Part shown: piece by piece, positions 1 through 8,508 of the stretch
How the letters are laid out: every line of letters starts with the position of its first letter
How positions within the stretch are numbered: position 1 is the stretch's first letter
Source: an uncultured Roseobacter sp.
Lineage (GTDB): Bacteria; Pseudomonadota; Alphaproteobacteria; Rhodobacterales; Rhodobacteraceae
Direction of reading: 5' to 3'
DNA length: 64,000 bases
Assembly: GCF_947492555.1 (NCBI RefSeq)
Contig: NZ_CANLNE010000003.1
Location: forward strand, 62,001-126,000
Notes under the pieces: model-generated
Seen by the model: only the letters and a program-made list of their open reading frames with translations
Told to the model about the DNA's origin: nothing
Databases searched by the model: none
Translations under genes and position numbers: made by a program

Positions 1-93
1 TCAAGGTTTTTCGGTCGGGAATGTGCTGGTTTGGCGCGATTTGGATAACAAAGTGTTAACATCGCACCAACCAAGGGACCAAACTGCGCGGTT

Positions 94-309
94 TCAGCGG
101 TTTATCCATGTACTGGGAACGTCCCAGAGGTGGCGCCGCGCTTCACGTTGTGCTGCTTCACTGTCAATACCAATGTCATCGAGCGCGCGCGCGTCCAGCC
201 TGGCCAGGGCACGGCGTGATCGCCACACTGCCAGATAGGTTGTGAGACCAAAACGGTGCTTGCCCTGAGTAGTTTCGGTGCGGGTAGAAAAATGATCAAT
301 CAAAGCCAT
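94..309 (-). CDS. DUF1127 family small protein (CcaF1-like)
   Basis: This 71-residue, arginine-rich protein has the DUF1127 core RRALARLDARALDDIGID at residues 32-49, followed by a basic tail. Family knowledge: CcaF1 of Rhodobacter sphaeroides, a DUF1127 protein of about this length, binds RNA and takes part in sRNA maturation and RNA turnover. A similar role here is inference. The ATG at 309 is preceded by AGAGGAA, a good ribosome binding site. The gene diverges from the LysR gene starting at 426 across about 116 bp, so that regulator may control it, but no operator was identified. Confidence 0.85.
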   Translation of the reverse strand: MALIDHFSTRTETTQGKHRFGLTTYLAVWRSRRALARLDARALDDIGIDSEAAQREARRHLWDVPSTWINR

Positions 310-425
310 CGGTCAGTTCCTCTTGTGATGTGTTTAAGGTATTTCATCCGATTGCTTGATATATGGCGAAGGATCGTTCATATTGAAAACGAATGTTTGT
401 GACGCGTTTAATCAAGGATGGTGAT

Positions 426-1301
426 ATGAGGAATCTCGACATCACGACGTTGCGGTCTTTTGTGGCGGTTGCAGATGCGGGCGGTGTTACCCGCGCCGCC
501 GGTTTTCTGCATCTGACCCAATCCGCAGTGTCCATGCAGCTGAAACGTCTAGAGGAACTATTGGACGTGGAACTGCTTGACCGTTCCGGCCGAACCATTG
601 CCTTGACCGCTTCGGGTGAGCAGCTCCTGGTCTATGCCCGCCGTATGGTTGCATTGAACGACGAGGTGATCGGGCGTTTGACTGATCAGGCCTATGAAGG
701 GGAAATAACCCTTGGTGTGCCGCATGATATTGTCTACCCGGCAATCCCACAGGTCCTGAAACGCTTCCACGCCGCATTCCCGCGGGTCAAGGTGCAGTTG
801 GTCTCGTCTTACACGCGCGCCCTGAAGGACCAGTTTGGTCGGGGCGAATGCGATCTGATCCTGACGACGGAGAATACACTCGAACCCGGCGGTACGACCC
901 TCTGCCGGAAGCCTTTGCTCTGGATTGGGGCACCGGGGGGCGCTGCATGGCGGTGCCAGCCGCTGAACCTGGCTTTTGGCAGGCGCTGCACGTTTCGGCC
1001 CCGTGTTGTTGAGGCGTTGGATACGGCAGGCATTGAATGGGAAGTGATCGTGGAGACCGACAGTGATCGCACCATCGAGGCCACTGTCAGTGCCGATCTG
1101 GCGGTTCACACGATGATCGAAGGCACAGAGCCGCCGCATCTGGAGCGCATAGATCACGGGGGGGCGTTGCCAGAACTGCCGCATCAGTTGATCAATCTGT
1201 ACGGGGCGCAGACCAAAAAGAGCGTCGTGCATGACACACTGGCGGATCTCCTGCGCCGGGCGTTCTCAGGTTCGGAAAGTGTGCGCTTGAAAATCGCATG
1301 A
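426..1301 (+). CDS. LysR-family transcriptional regulator
   Basis: A 291-residue LysR-type regulator. The winged helix-turn-helix is at residues 5-62, with TRAAGFLHLTQSAVSMQLKR as the DNA-binding helices, and the effector-binding domain follows from about residue 88. An upstream ATG at 393 is in frame, but the ATG at 426 is chosen because it has AAGGATGG just before it and begins at the conserved N-terminus MRNLDITTLRSF. It diverges from the DUF1127 gene, the usual LysR-target geometry. The effector is unknown. The protein ends without the long C-terminal extension some family members carry. Confidence 0.9.
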   Translation: MRNLDITTLRSFVAVADAGGVTRAAGFLHLTQSAVSMQLKRLEELLDVELLDRSGRTIALTASGEQLLVYARRMVALNDEVIGRLTDQAYEGEITLGVPHDIVYPAIPQVLKRFHAAFPRVKVQLVSSYTRALKDQFGRGECDLILTTENTLEPGGTTLCRKPLLWIGAPGGAAWRCQPLNLAFGRRCTFRPRVVEALDTAGIEWEVIVETDSDRTIEATVSADLAVHTMIEGTEPPHLERIDHGGALPELPHQLINLYGAQTKKSVVHDTLADLLRRAFSGSESVRLKIA

Positions 1302-1821
1302 TATTGCGTGGCAAATCTGAGGATTTTGAAATCAGATTCGGCTGGGCTTAATGGAACGCGAGGTCCCAAAAAAGCAGATTTTTTGCTTGGTTTGGCGATT
1401 TTCCGCCAATCCTGAATGGAATGGGTGATTTTCGCCGATCATTTTCTTTTGCTATGCGATGACCTACGAAAGGAGTAAACAATTCTAGTCTGCGGCGAAA
1501 AAGTTACCGCAAACAGGTCAAAAATCAACTTATAAGTGTATTTATCCAGATAAATTTGACCAAATATAAAAAATTTTAAACGAAAAGAGAATTGGCGGGA
1601 TTTGAGACAAAAACCCCTGATTTGGAAGCAAAAGACGCCTTATGATTGATTTGATTGACGGTCTGCTCACTTTATTGGGAAGCGATTATTATTGATCGAA
1701 GAGTGAATTTCACTATTGTTCGCCAACATATCGGTTTTGTGGTGATCGCGGCTAGGTTGTGCCAAGGAGCAATCCGGTCGAAAGACCACCTTTTAACAAG
1801 GTAAATGCAAAGGATAAGCAA
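1302..1821. other. AT-rich intergenic region without a recognisable gene
   Basis: About 520 bp between the LysR gene and the XRE gene. It is clearly richer in A and T than its surroundings, with runs such as AAATATAAAAAATTTTAAA near 1562-1580. Only a 17-codon open frame (1642-1695) is present and it has no ribosome binding site. It probably contains the promoter of the XRE gene at 1822. No hairpin terminator after the LysR gene was found. Confidence 0.5.
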
Positions 1822-2193
1822 ATGGTACATGTCGTAGATGTTCATGTCGGAAAACGTATTCGCCAGCGGCGCTGGCTCGTTGGAATGACACAACAGAAAC
1901 TCGCGGAATGTGTCGGAATCAAATTCCAGCAAATCCAGAAATATGAAACAGGCGCCAATCGCGTCAGTGCGTCGCGGCTTTGGGATATCGCGGATGCATT
2001 GGAGGTGGACGTGGCCTTCTTCTTTGAGGGTTTGAAATCAGACGCCGAAAACACGACAGAGCACGATACGATTCCGGCGGATATGATGGGCGACAAGGAA
2101 GCGATGGATCTTGTGCGATCCTATTATGCGATCCCTGAGAACCAACGCCGCCGCCTGTTCGAACTGGCACGCGTTCTGAGCGACGTCGCCTGA
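1822..2193 (+). CDS. XRE-family helix-turn-helix regulator
   Basis: A 124-residue protein with a Cro/C1-type HTH at about residues 8-70 (RIRQRRWLVGMTQQKLAECV, then IKFQQIQKYETGANRVSASR) and a C-terminal acidic/helical tail ending in RRRLFELARVLSDVA. This arrangement is common in alphaproteobacterial single-domain regulators. The start at 1822 is preferred over an in-frame upstream start at 1759 because AAGGATAAG precedes it and the conserved region begins soon after. The gene stands alone after an AT-rich region. Its targets are unknown; autoregulation is likely but is inference. Confidence 0.88.
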   Translation: MVHVVDVHVGKRIRQRRWLVGMTQQKLAECVGIKFQQIQKYETGANRVSASRLWDIADALEVDVAFFFEGLKSDAENTTEHDTIPADMMGDKEAMDLVRSYYAIPENQRRRLFELARVLSDVA

Positions 2194-2293
2194 TATTTCT
2201 GGGACGTTCGTGAGACTGCGGCTTAGAGCGCTGCATGCATGAATACCGCGCGCAAGGCTTGCGCCGATGCGCGCGGACTGGCACCAGTCGGGT

Positions 2294-3106
2294 ATGACCC
2301 TATCACCTGATACCGTTGAACTCGAAAACATCGACGCAATTGCGCAACGCATGGCGGATGCGGCACGCGCTGCCATCCTGCCGTACTTCCGGCAGTCGGG
2401 ATTAAACTCCGAGAACAAACTGGCAGACGGGTTTGACCCGGTCACCGAAGCAGATCGCGCAGCGGAGCGTGCCATGCGTGCCATTCTCCAGAAAGACTGC
2501 CCAGATGACGCCATTCTTGGCGAAGAATACGGTCATTCCAATGGAACAAGCGGGCGCACCTGGGTGCTGGACCCGATCGACGGCACCCGCGGGTTTGTCA
2601 GCGGCACCCCGACCTGGGGTGTATTGATCGCCGTCTCGAATGCGCAGGGCCCATACTATGGCCTGGTGGATCAGCCTTATATCGCAGAGCGGTTCATTGG
2701 CAGCCCGGCAAAGGCCGAATTGACGGGACCATCCGGCACGTCGGTGTTGAAGACACGGTCGACCAAGGCGTTGCGCGACGCAATTGTATTCACCACATTC
2801 CCCGAAGTCGGCACGCCACAGGAAGCTGCCGCCTTTCGCGCCGTGGCGGAAAGGGCCAAGCTGACGCGTTATGGGATGGATTGCTATGCCTATGCCTTGT
2901 TGGCCGCCGGTCAGGTCGACCTAGTCATCGAGGCCGGATTGCAGGCGTATGACATCCAGGCGCCGATTGCGGTGATCGAAGCGGCTGGCGGCATTGTCAC
3001 GAACTGGGAGGGCGGACCGGCACATGAAGGGGGGCGGGCCCTGGCTGCTGCGAACGCAGACATCCACGCGCAGGCGCTTGCCTTGTTGCAAGAGAGCGCT
3101 GCGTGA
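2294..3106 (+). CDS. hisN: Inositol monophosphatase-family phosphatase, probable histidinol-phosphatase
   Basis: A 270-residue member of the Mg-dependent inositol monophosphatase fold. Metal-binding motifs are visible: GEEYG, then WVLDPIDGTRGFVSG (metal and phosphate site), and the C-terminal YDIQAPIAVIEAAGG. In alphaproteobacteria, family members of this size often act as histidinol-phosphatase (histidine biosynthesis), which the name reflects, but substrate cannot be read from sequence. The ATG at 2294 starts at the usual N-terminus. An in-frame ATG at 2267 with AAGG upstream is an alternative. Its stop overlaps the GTG start of the next gene by 4 bp, so the two are translationally coupled. 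Confidence 0.82.
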   Translation: MTLSPDTVELENIDAIAQRMADAARAAILPYFRQSGLNSENKLADGFDPVTEADRAAERAMRAILQKDCPDDAILGEEYGHSNGTSGRTWVLDPIDGTRGFVSGTPTWGVLIAVSNAQGPYYGLVDQPYIAERFIGSPAKAELTGPSGTSVLKTRSTKALRDAIVFTTFPEVGTPQEAAAFRAVAERAKLTRYGMDCYAYALLAAGQVDLVIEAGLQAYDIQAPIAVIEAAGGIVTNWEGGPAHEGGRALAAANADIHAQALALLQESAA

Positions 3107-4443
3107 CACGCCTTCTGCTGCGCGGTGCGGATCATCTGCTGACGATGGATGACGACCGCCGGGAGTTGCGCAGGGCGGACGTTCTGATCGAGGCCGGTGT
3201 CATCCGCGCCATCGGACAGAATCTGCAAAGCGATGCGCCGGTGATTGACGCCAGCGGATGCGTTGTAACGCCGGGCCTGGTGAACACGCACCACCATCTT
3301 TATCAATCCCTGACCCGCGCGGTGCCTGCCGCACAGGATGCGCTGCTCTTTGGGTGGCTGCAAACACTCTATCCGATCTGGTCGCGCTTCACACCCGATC
3401 ATATGTTTACCTCCGCTCAGGTCGGTTTGACCGAGTTGGCCTTGTCTGGCTGCACGCTGAGCAGTGATCACCTTTACCTCTACCCAAACGGCGCAAGGTT
3501 GGAGGATACGATCCACGCAGCGGCGGAGGTCGGCGTCCGCTTCCAACCCACGCGCGGCGCGATGAGCATTGGCCGGTCGCAGGGCGGGTTGCCCCCCGAT
3601 GACCTTGTGGAGCAGGAAGCCGATATTCTCGAGGACTGCATCCGGGTGATCGATGCCTTCCACGACCCGTCGCCGGAGTCGATGTGTCGCGTCGGCGTGG
3701 CGCCCTGTTCCCCGTTTTCGGTCAGCCGGGATCTGATGCGTGATGCCGCCCTGCTGGCGCGGGACAAAGGCGTGATGATGCACACGCATCTGGCTGAAAA
3801 TGAGGAGGACATCGCTTATTCCCTCGAAACTTTCGGCTGCCGCCCGGGGCAATATGCCGAAGACCTTGGGTGGGTCGGCCGGGATGTCTGGCACGCGCAT
3901 TGTGTGAAGCTTGATGCAGCTGAAATTGAACTTTTTGCCAAAACCGGCACCGGCGTTGCCCATTGCCCCTGTTCCAATTGCCGTTTGGGCAGTGGCATTG
4001 CACCGGTTGTCGATATGCGTGCGGCGGGTGTGCCTGTCGGGCTTGGTGTGGACGGATCGGCAAGCAATGACGCAGGCAATCTGGTGGCGGAAGCGCGACA
4101 GGCCATGCTGCTGCAGCGGGTTGCGCAAGGGGCGGACGCGATGAGCGCAAGGGCGGCGCTGGAGATGGCGACCCGCGGGGGCGCGGACGTGCTCGGGCGC
4201 CCGGAGTGCGGACGGATCGCGGTTGGATGCCGGGCGGATATTGCGATCTGGGACATGTCCGGGATCGAGACTGCTGGCAGCTGGGACCCGGCGGCCTTGC
4301 TGTTGGCGGGGCCGACAACAGTGCGGGATCTGATCGTGGAAGGCCGCCAGATTGTGCAGGACGGGCAGATTGTCACGCTGGACATGGCGACGCTGATCGC
4401 GCGTCAGAACCAGATGGCGCGCGGCTTGGGAGAAGCGGTGTGA
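3103..4443 (+). CDS. 8-oxoguanine deaminase (amidohydrolase superfamily)
   Basis: A 446-residue cytosolic amidohydrolase of the ATZ/TRZ group. The metal-binding HxH is in VNTHHHLYQSL, further ligands are in MMHTHLAENEED and HAHCVKL, and the end signature is CPCSNCRLGSGIAPV with GLGVDGSASNDAGNL. That last pair is typical of 8-oxoguanine deaminase, which converts 8-oxoguanine to urate and ammonia. The related hydroxyatrazine-type enzymes are the alternative. The GTG start overlaps the phosphatase stop, and its own stop overlaps the next start, so three genes form one operon. A guanine deaminase gene lies 0.5 kb away, which supports a purine role. Confidence 0.85.
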   Translation: MTRLLLRGADHLLTMDDDRRELRRADVLIEAGVIRAIGQNLQSDAPVIDASGCVVTPGLVNTHHHLYQSLTRAVPAAQDALLFGWLQTLYPIWSRFTPDHMFTSAQVGLTELALSGCTLSSDHLYLYPNGARLEDTIHAAAEVGVRFQPTRGAMSIGRSQGGLPPDDLVEQEADILEDCIRVIDAFHDPSPESMCRVGVAPCSPFSVSRDLMRDAALLARDKGVMMHTHLAENEEDIAYSLETFGCRPGQYAEDLGWVGRDVWHAHCVKLDAAEIELFAKTGTGVAHCPCSNCRLGSGIAPVVDMRAAGVPVGLGVDGSASNDAGNLVAEARQAMLLQRVAQGADAMSARAALEMATRGGADVLGRPECGRIAVGCRADIAIWDMSGIETAGSWDPAALLLAGPTTVRDLIVEGRQIVQDGQIVTLDMATLIARQNQMARGLGEAV

Positions 4444-4865
4444 GACACCTTTTCAGCATTCTTCTGTGGTGTGGGCTGACGACCGCTGCGGCCTCTGATC
4501 CAGCGGCCACCGATGCGCTGAATGCCTATCGCGCGGATAACGGACGCGCGCCGCTGACCTATTCGATGACGTTGCAGAGTGCAGCGGAAGCACATGCGCT
4601 GGATATGGCGGTGCGGGGGTTCTTCGATCATCGGGGCAGCGATGGCTCAAACGTGGGCGCGCGCGTGTCGCGGCAGGGGTACCGATGGTGTTTTGTGGCA
4701 GAGAACATTGCCAAGGGGCAGCCGTCGCTGGCGGATGTCATGCAGGCCTGGGCCGGGTCGCAGGGTCACCGCCGCAACATGCTCTCCCGTCAGGCACAGG
4801 AATTTGCCCTTGTCGAAGCACCGGGGCGCATCTGGGTCATGGTGCTGGCGGCACCTGGGTGCTGA
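4440..4865 (+). CDS. CAP-domain (SCP-like) exported protein
   Basis: A 141-residue protein starting at a GTG that overlaps the deaminase stop by 4 bp. Residues 1-18 (RHLFSILLWCGLTTAAA) look like a Sec signal peptide. The rest is a CAP domain with LNAYRADNGRAPL, the HALDMAVRGFFDHRG segment carrying conserved His residues, VAENIAKG, and AWAGSQGHRRNML. Bacterial CAP proteins are secreted or periplasmic and their biochemical role is mostly unknown. Its translational coupling to a purine deaminase is unexpected, because the two products act in different compartments. It faces the guanine deaminase gene tail to tail. Confidence 0.85.
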   Translation: MRHLFSILLWCGLTTAAASDPAATDALNAYRADNGRAPLTYSMTLQSAAEAHALDMAVRGFFDHRGSDGSNVGARVSRQGYRWCFVAENIAKGQPSLADVMQAWAGSQGHRRNMLSRQAQEFALVEAPGRIWVMVLAAPGC

Positions 4866-4890
4866 CACCGGTTGGGTGTGGCGCAGCCGG

Positions 4891-4924
4891 GCCCTCCGGG
4901 GGAGATATTTTCAGCCAGAAGAAG
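4891..4924. repeat. Copy of a CCTCCGGnGG-ATATTT-type gene-end element
   Basis: The sequence CCCTCCGGGGGAGATATTTT followed by CAGCCAGAAGAAG matches a type of short element I remember at gene ends in Rhodobacteraceae genomes (GC-rich core, ATATTT, then an A/G-rich tail). A second copy lies on the opposite strand at 34828-34862. Here it covers the 3' end of the guanine deaminase gene, whose stop is at 4911-4913. Function is unknown. It could fold at an mRNA end or be a dispersed repeat. Confidence 0.5.
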
Positions 4925-6215
4925 CCGCCCGGCGTTTTCCCGCGATCCAGACATCGGCGATGGCGCGGTCGTCCCCCATCATGAGCGTGGGGAAGAGGGT
5001 TTCCCAGACCGTGTTGGCCTCTGCCGACCGCTGCGCAATGGCGGGCGTCGAGGCGAGGTCAAGGATGGTCAGGTCCGCTTCGTACCCCGCTGCAAGCGTC
5101 CCGATTTTTGTGTGCAAATGCAGGCTGCGTGCGGAGCCGGCGGTGGCCAGCCACATCAGCTGCGCCGGATGCAGCGCGGTGCCCCGCAACTGCGCGATCT
5201 CATAGGCGGCAGCCATTGTGCGCAGCATGGAGAAGGACGACCCACCGCCGGTATCCGTGGCAAGCCCGAGCGGAATGCGACGGGTCGCGAGTCCGGCAAC
5301 ATCCATCAGGCCCGACCCGATGAAACTGTTCGACGTGGGGCAATGCACCAGTGCGGCCCCCGTTTCGGCGATGCGGTCGATTTCGCGGGGCTGCAGGTGG
5401 ATGGCGTGACCATAAACGGCACGCGCGCCGATCAGCCCATGCGCCTCATAGGTATCCAGATAGTCTCGGGCGTCCGGAAAGAGCTGCCGCACCCAGTCGA
5501 TTTCCGCGGGTTGTTCACTCAGATGCGTCTGCATCAGGCAGTCCGGATGCTCCGCCCAGAGGGCACCCAGGGCCTGCAACTGATCTGGCGTTGAGGTCGG
5601 TGAAAAGCGTGGGGTGATCGCGTATTGCGCGCGGCCCTTGCCGTGCCAGCGCGCCACCAGCGCCTTACTTTCGTCATAGGCGGATTGTGCCGTGTCGCGC
5701 AGGCCCTCCGGCGCGTTGCGGTCCATGCAGGTTTTGCCCGCGACGGTGCGCATGCCGCGCGTGGCCGCCGCCTCAAAGAACGCGTCCACGCTGCCGGGGT
5801 GGATGGTGGCGTAGGAACACATGGTCGTCGTGCCATGATCCAGCGCCAGGTCCAGATAGCGGGCCGCGATTTGGCGGGCGTAGGCCGGATCCTGCAGGCG
5901 CATTTCTTCTGGGAAAGTATAGGTGTTCAGCCAGTCAATCAGCTGCTTGCCCCAGCTCGCGATGATCGCTGTCTGCGGGTAGTGCACATGAGCATCCACA
6001 AAACCGGGGCAGATGAGATGCTGGCCGTAGTCATGCACTTCTGCCTGCGGGGCGTCGTGGCGCAGCGTGTCCCGATCTGCGACCCGGACGATCTGGCCAT
6101 TTTCGATCAAAACGGCACCGGCGCTGTTGATCCGCACCGCGTCCTGCCACTGGCCGGTCATTGGATTGCCGGAGGTTTCGAACGTCTGGCCGAGGAGGAG
6201 TTTTTGCGTGTTCAT
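4911..6215 (-). CDS. guaD: Guanine deaminase
   Basis: A 434-residue amidohydrolase that converts guanine to xanthine. Visible family features are the zinc-binding HVHYPQT after CPGFVDA, HLSEQPAEIDWV, GHAIHLQP, and the end motif HCPTSNSFIGSGLMD with ATDTGGGSSFSML, which is characteristic of bacterial GuaD. Length is normal for the family. It is convergent with the 8-oxoguanine deaminase/CAP operon. The two deaminases together point to breakdown of guanine bases to xanthine and urate. No xanthine dehydrogenase is in this window. Confidence 0.93.
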   Translation of the reverse strand: MNTQKLLLGQTFETSGNPMTGQWQDAVRINSAGAVLIENGQIVRVADRDTLRHDAPQAEVHDYGQHLICPGFVDAHVHYPQTAIIASWGKQLIDWLNTYTFPEEMRLQDPAYARQIAARYLDLALDHGTTTMCSYATIHPGSVDAFFEAAATRGMRTVAGKTCMDRNAPEGLRDTAQSAYDESKALVARWHGKGRAQYAITPRFSPTSTPDQLQALGALWAEHPDCLMQTHLSEQPAEIDWVRQLFPDARDYLDTYEAHGLIGARAVYGHAIHLQPREIDRIAETGAALVHCPTSNSFIGSGLMDVAGLATRRIPLGLATDTGGGSSFSMLRTMAAAYEIAQLRGTALHPAQLMWLATAGSARSLHLHTKIGTLAAGYEADLTILDLASTPAIAQRSAEANTVWETLFPTLMMGDDRAIADVWIAGKRRAASSG

Positions 6216-6323
6216 GCGTCTTCTCTAGGCGCTTCGGGCGGTGGCGACAACGGGCAAGCGTGCCGGCATTGTGTCCAACGGGGCCGCCGCTTATGGTCCG
6301 ATCCAAAGCAGGGGGACGCGCGC

Positions 6324-7715
6324 ATGTCAGATCAGACCGCAGAGCTGGAGCCGGAAGGCGAGGACGACGCCTATCTCCTCGGTCCCAAGGCGATTGCTGC
6401 GATCCTCTACGCGGTGGATATTGAAGATTCCGCCAAGCTGACAGAGTTGATGGAGCCGCTGCACCCGGCGGATATCGCTGACCTTCTGGAGCAGATCAAT
6501 GCATTTGACCGCTCCCGGCTGGTGCGGCTTTACGGGCGCGAGTTTGACGGTGAAATCCTTTCGGAACTCGATGAGTCGATCCGGGAAGAGGTCATCTCGG
6601 TCCTGACACCACAGGTCTTGACGCAGGCCGTGCGTGACATGGACAGCGATGACGTTGTCGATCTGGTCGAAGACCTTGAGGATCATCAGCAGGAAGCCAT
6701 TCTCGAGGCGCTGGAAGATGTGGACCGGGCCGCCGTACAGCAGGCGCTGGGCTATCCGGAGTACTCCGCGGGCCGTCTGATGCAGCGCGAAGTGGTCATG
6801 GCGCCGGAGCATTGGACGGTGGGTGAGGCCATCGACTACCTGCGCACCACGCCCGAGGACGAGCTGCCCGCGCAGTTCTATCACATCGTGCTGGTCGATC
6901 CGCGGCTGCATCCCATCGGGAACGTTACGCTGGGCAAGGTGATGCGATCCAAGCGTGAAACCCGGCTGATGGACATCAAGGAAGAGACCTTTCAGGTCAT
7001 TCCGGCGCTGCAGGACGAAGGTGAGGTGGCCTACGCCTTCAACCAGTACCACCTGATTTCTGCGCCCGTTGTGGATGAAGAGGACCGGCTGATTGGTGTG
7101 ATTACCATCGATGACGCCATGGCCGTCCTGGATGAAGAGCACGAAGAGGACATACTGCGCCTTGCCGGTGTGGGCGAAGGGTCGTTGTCCGACCGGGTGA
7201 TCGAGACCACCAAGCAGAGGTTGCCCTGGCTGGCGGTGAACCTCGTGACGGCGATTGCCGCAAGCCTGGTGATCGCTCAGTTCGAGATGGCGATTGCGCA
7301 GATCGTGGCGCTGGCCGTGCTGATGCCCATCGTGGCCTCCATGGGCGGCAACGCAGGCACCCAGTCACTGACGGTGGCAGTGCGCGCGATTGCCACCAAG
7401 GACCTGACCGGTGCCAATGTTTGGCGCGTGATCCGGCGCGAGGTGCTGGTGGGGCTGATCAACGGTCTGATCTTTGCCGTGGTGATGGGCGTGGTGGGCG
7501 TGATCTGGTTTGGCTCCCCCGCTCTGGGATACGTGATTGCGGTGGCGATGGTCATTAATCTTGTTGTTGCAGGGCTCGCCGGAACGGTGATTCCGGTTGT
7601 CTTGGAGCGTGCGGGCGTTGACCCGGCGCTGGCCTCCGGCGCCTTTGTAACCACGGTCACGGATGTGGTCGGGTTCTTTGCCTTTCTCGGCCTCGCGGCA
7701 CTGGTGCTTTTGTGA
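6324..7715 (+). CDS. mgtE: MgtE-family magnesium transporter
   Basis: A 463-residue inner-membrane Mg channel. Order: acidic MgtE N-terminal domain with LHPADIADLLEQ (about residues 48-60), two CBS domains (about 140-265), a connecting helix, and a C-terminal pore of five membrane segments with the conserved SMGGNAGTQSL signature. Family knowledge: the cytosolic N and CBS domains bind Mg and close the pore when Mg is plentiful. The open frame extends far upstream, but the ATG at 6324 is the start because the conserved domain begins shortly after it. The stop overlaps the next GTG start by 4 bp. Confidence 0.95.
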   Translation: MSDQTAELEPEGEDDAYLLGPKAIAAILYAVDIEDSAKLTELMEPLHPADIADLLEQINAFDRSRLVRLYGREFDGEILSELDESIREEVISVLTPQVLTQAVRDMDSDDVVDLVEDLEDHQQEAILEALEDVDRAAVQQALGYPEYSAGRLMQREVVMAPEHWTVGEAIDYLRTTPEDELPAQFYHIVLVDPRLHPIGNVTLGKVMRSKRETRLMDIKEETFQVIPALQDEGEVAYAFNQYHLISAPVVDEEDRLIGVITIDDAMAVLDEEHEEDILRLAGVGEGSLSDRVIETTKQRLPWLAVNLVTAIAASLVIAQFEMAIAQIVALAVLMPIVASMGGNAGTQSLTVAVRAIATKDLTGANVWRVIRREVLVGLINGLIFAVVMGVVGVIWFGSPALGYVIAVAMVINLVVAGLAGTVIPVVLERAGVDPALASGAFVTTVTDVVGFFAFLGLAALVLL

Positions 7716-8272
7716 TCGATCTGGCGGAGGCGAAGGCACAGGCGCGGCGGGAGGGGTTTGCCCGGCGCAAGGAAGCGCATGCCGCCGATCCCGGGACCGG
7801 CGCAGGGGTTCTTTCCGGTTTTCTGGCAGGTCATCGGGGGGTGCCCTTGTCAGGCTATATGCCCATCCGGACGGAGATCGACCCGCGTCCGGCCATGGCC
7901 GAGGCCGCAGCCCATGGCCCTGTCGGCATCCCGGTCATTATCGGGGCAGGCCAGCCGTTGAAATTCGCCCGGTGGGAGCCGGACATGCCCTTGGTCGAAG
8001 GGGCCTTTGGCGCGCTGATCCCCGAGCAGCCGGATTACTTCGAGCCGGAAATCCTGATCGTGCCACTGGTGGCCTTTGACGGGCAGGGCGGACGGCTGGG
8101 CTATGGCGGGGGGTTCTACGACCGCACGCTGGAACAGCTGCGTGTGCGCCGCGGGACTCTGGCCATCGGCTTTGCCTATGCCGCACAGGAGGCCGCAGAA
8201 CTGCCGTTGGAACCGACCGACCAGAAGCTCGATTTCATGGTGACCGAGACCGAGATGATCGACCTGCGCTAA
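7712..8272 (+). CDS. 5-formyltetrahydrofolate cyclo-ligase
   Basis: A 186-residue cytosolic enzyme that converts 5-formyl-THF to 5,10-methenyl-THF with ATP. The family signature GGRLGYGGGFYDRTL is clear, as are an N-terminal ARREGFARRKEAH segment, the YMPIRTEID substrate region and the LDFMVTE end. It starts at a GTG overlapping the mgtE stop, so it is probably co-transcribed with mgtE. Its TAA overlaps the stop of the minus-strand XRE gene by about 3 bp (convergent). Length is typical. Confidence 0.92.
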   Translation: MIDLAEAKAQARREGFARRKEAHAADPGTGAGVLSGFLAGHRGVPLSGYMPIRTEIDPRPAMAEAAAHGPVGIPVIIGAGQPLKFARWEPDMPLVEGAFGALIPEQPDYFEPEILIVPLVAFDGQGGRLGYGGGFYDRTLEQLRVRRGTLAIGFAYAAQEAAELPLEPTDQKLDFMVTETEMIDLR

Positions 8273-8508
8273 TCCTCGGCGTCCTTATAGGTCAGGATGT
8301 CACCCGGTTCGCAGGAGAGGGCTTCGCAAATCCGCGCCAGCGTGTCAAAGCGCACGCCTTTGACCTTGCCGGACTTCAGCAGCGATATGTTCTGTTCGGT
8401 GATGCCCACCCGTTCCGCCAGCTCCTTGGAGCGCATCTTGCGCCGGGCCAGCATCACGTCCAGCGTCACGACGATCCGCTTGCCGATTTCCTGTTCCGCA
8501 TCAGACAA
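8269..8508 (-). CDS. Small XRE/Cro-type regulator paired with DUF2975 protein
   Basis: A 79-residue helix-turn-helix protein of the YozG type: RRKMRSKELAERVGITEQN then ISLLKSGKVKGVRFDTLARI, ending ALSCEPGDILTY. No ATG lies at the expected N-terminus. I place the start at a TTG at 8506-8508, inside the last codons of the DUF2975 gene, giving the sequence after it SDAEQEIGKRIVV. An internal ATG farther in would cut into the domain. The overlap implies translational coupling. Pairs of a DUF2975 membrane protein and this regulator recur in many bacteria. The regulated process is not known. Confidence 0.85.
   Translation of the reverse strand: MSDAEQEIGKRIVVTLDVMLARRKMRSKELAERVGITEQNISLLKSGKVKGVRFDTLARICEALSCEPGDILTYKDAED

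Noticed and set aside
5625-6323. Upstream extension of mgtE by 233 codons
   Set aside because: The extension runs antisense to guanine deaminase. The conserved MgtE N-terminus begins just after the ATG at 6324.
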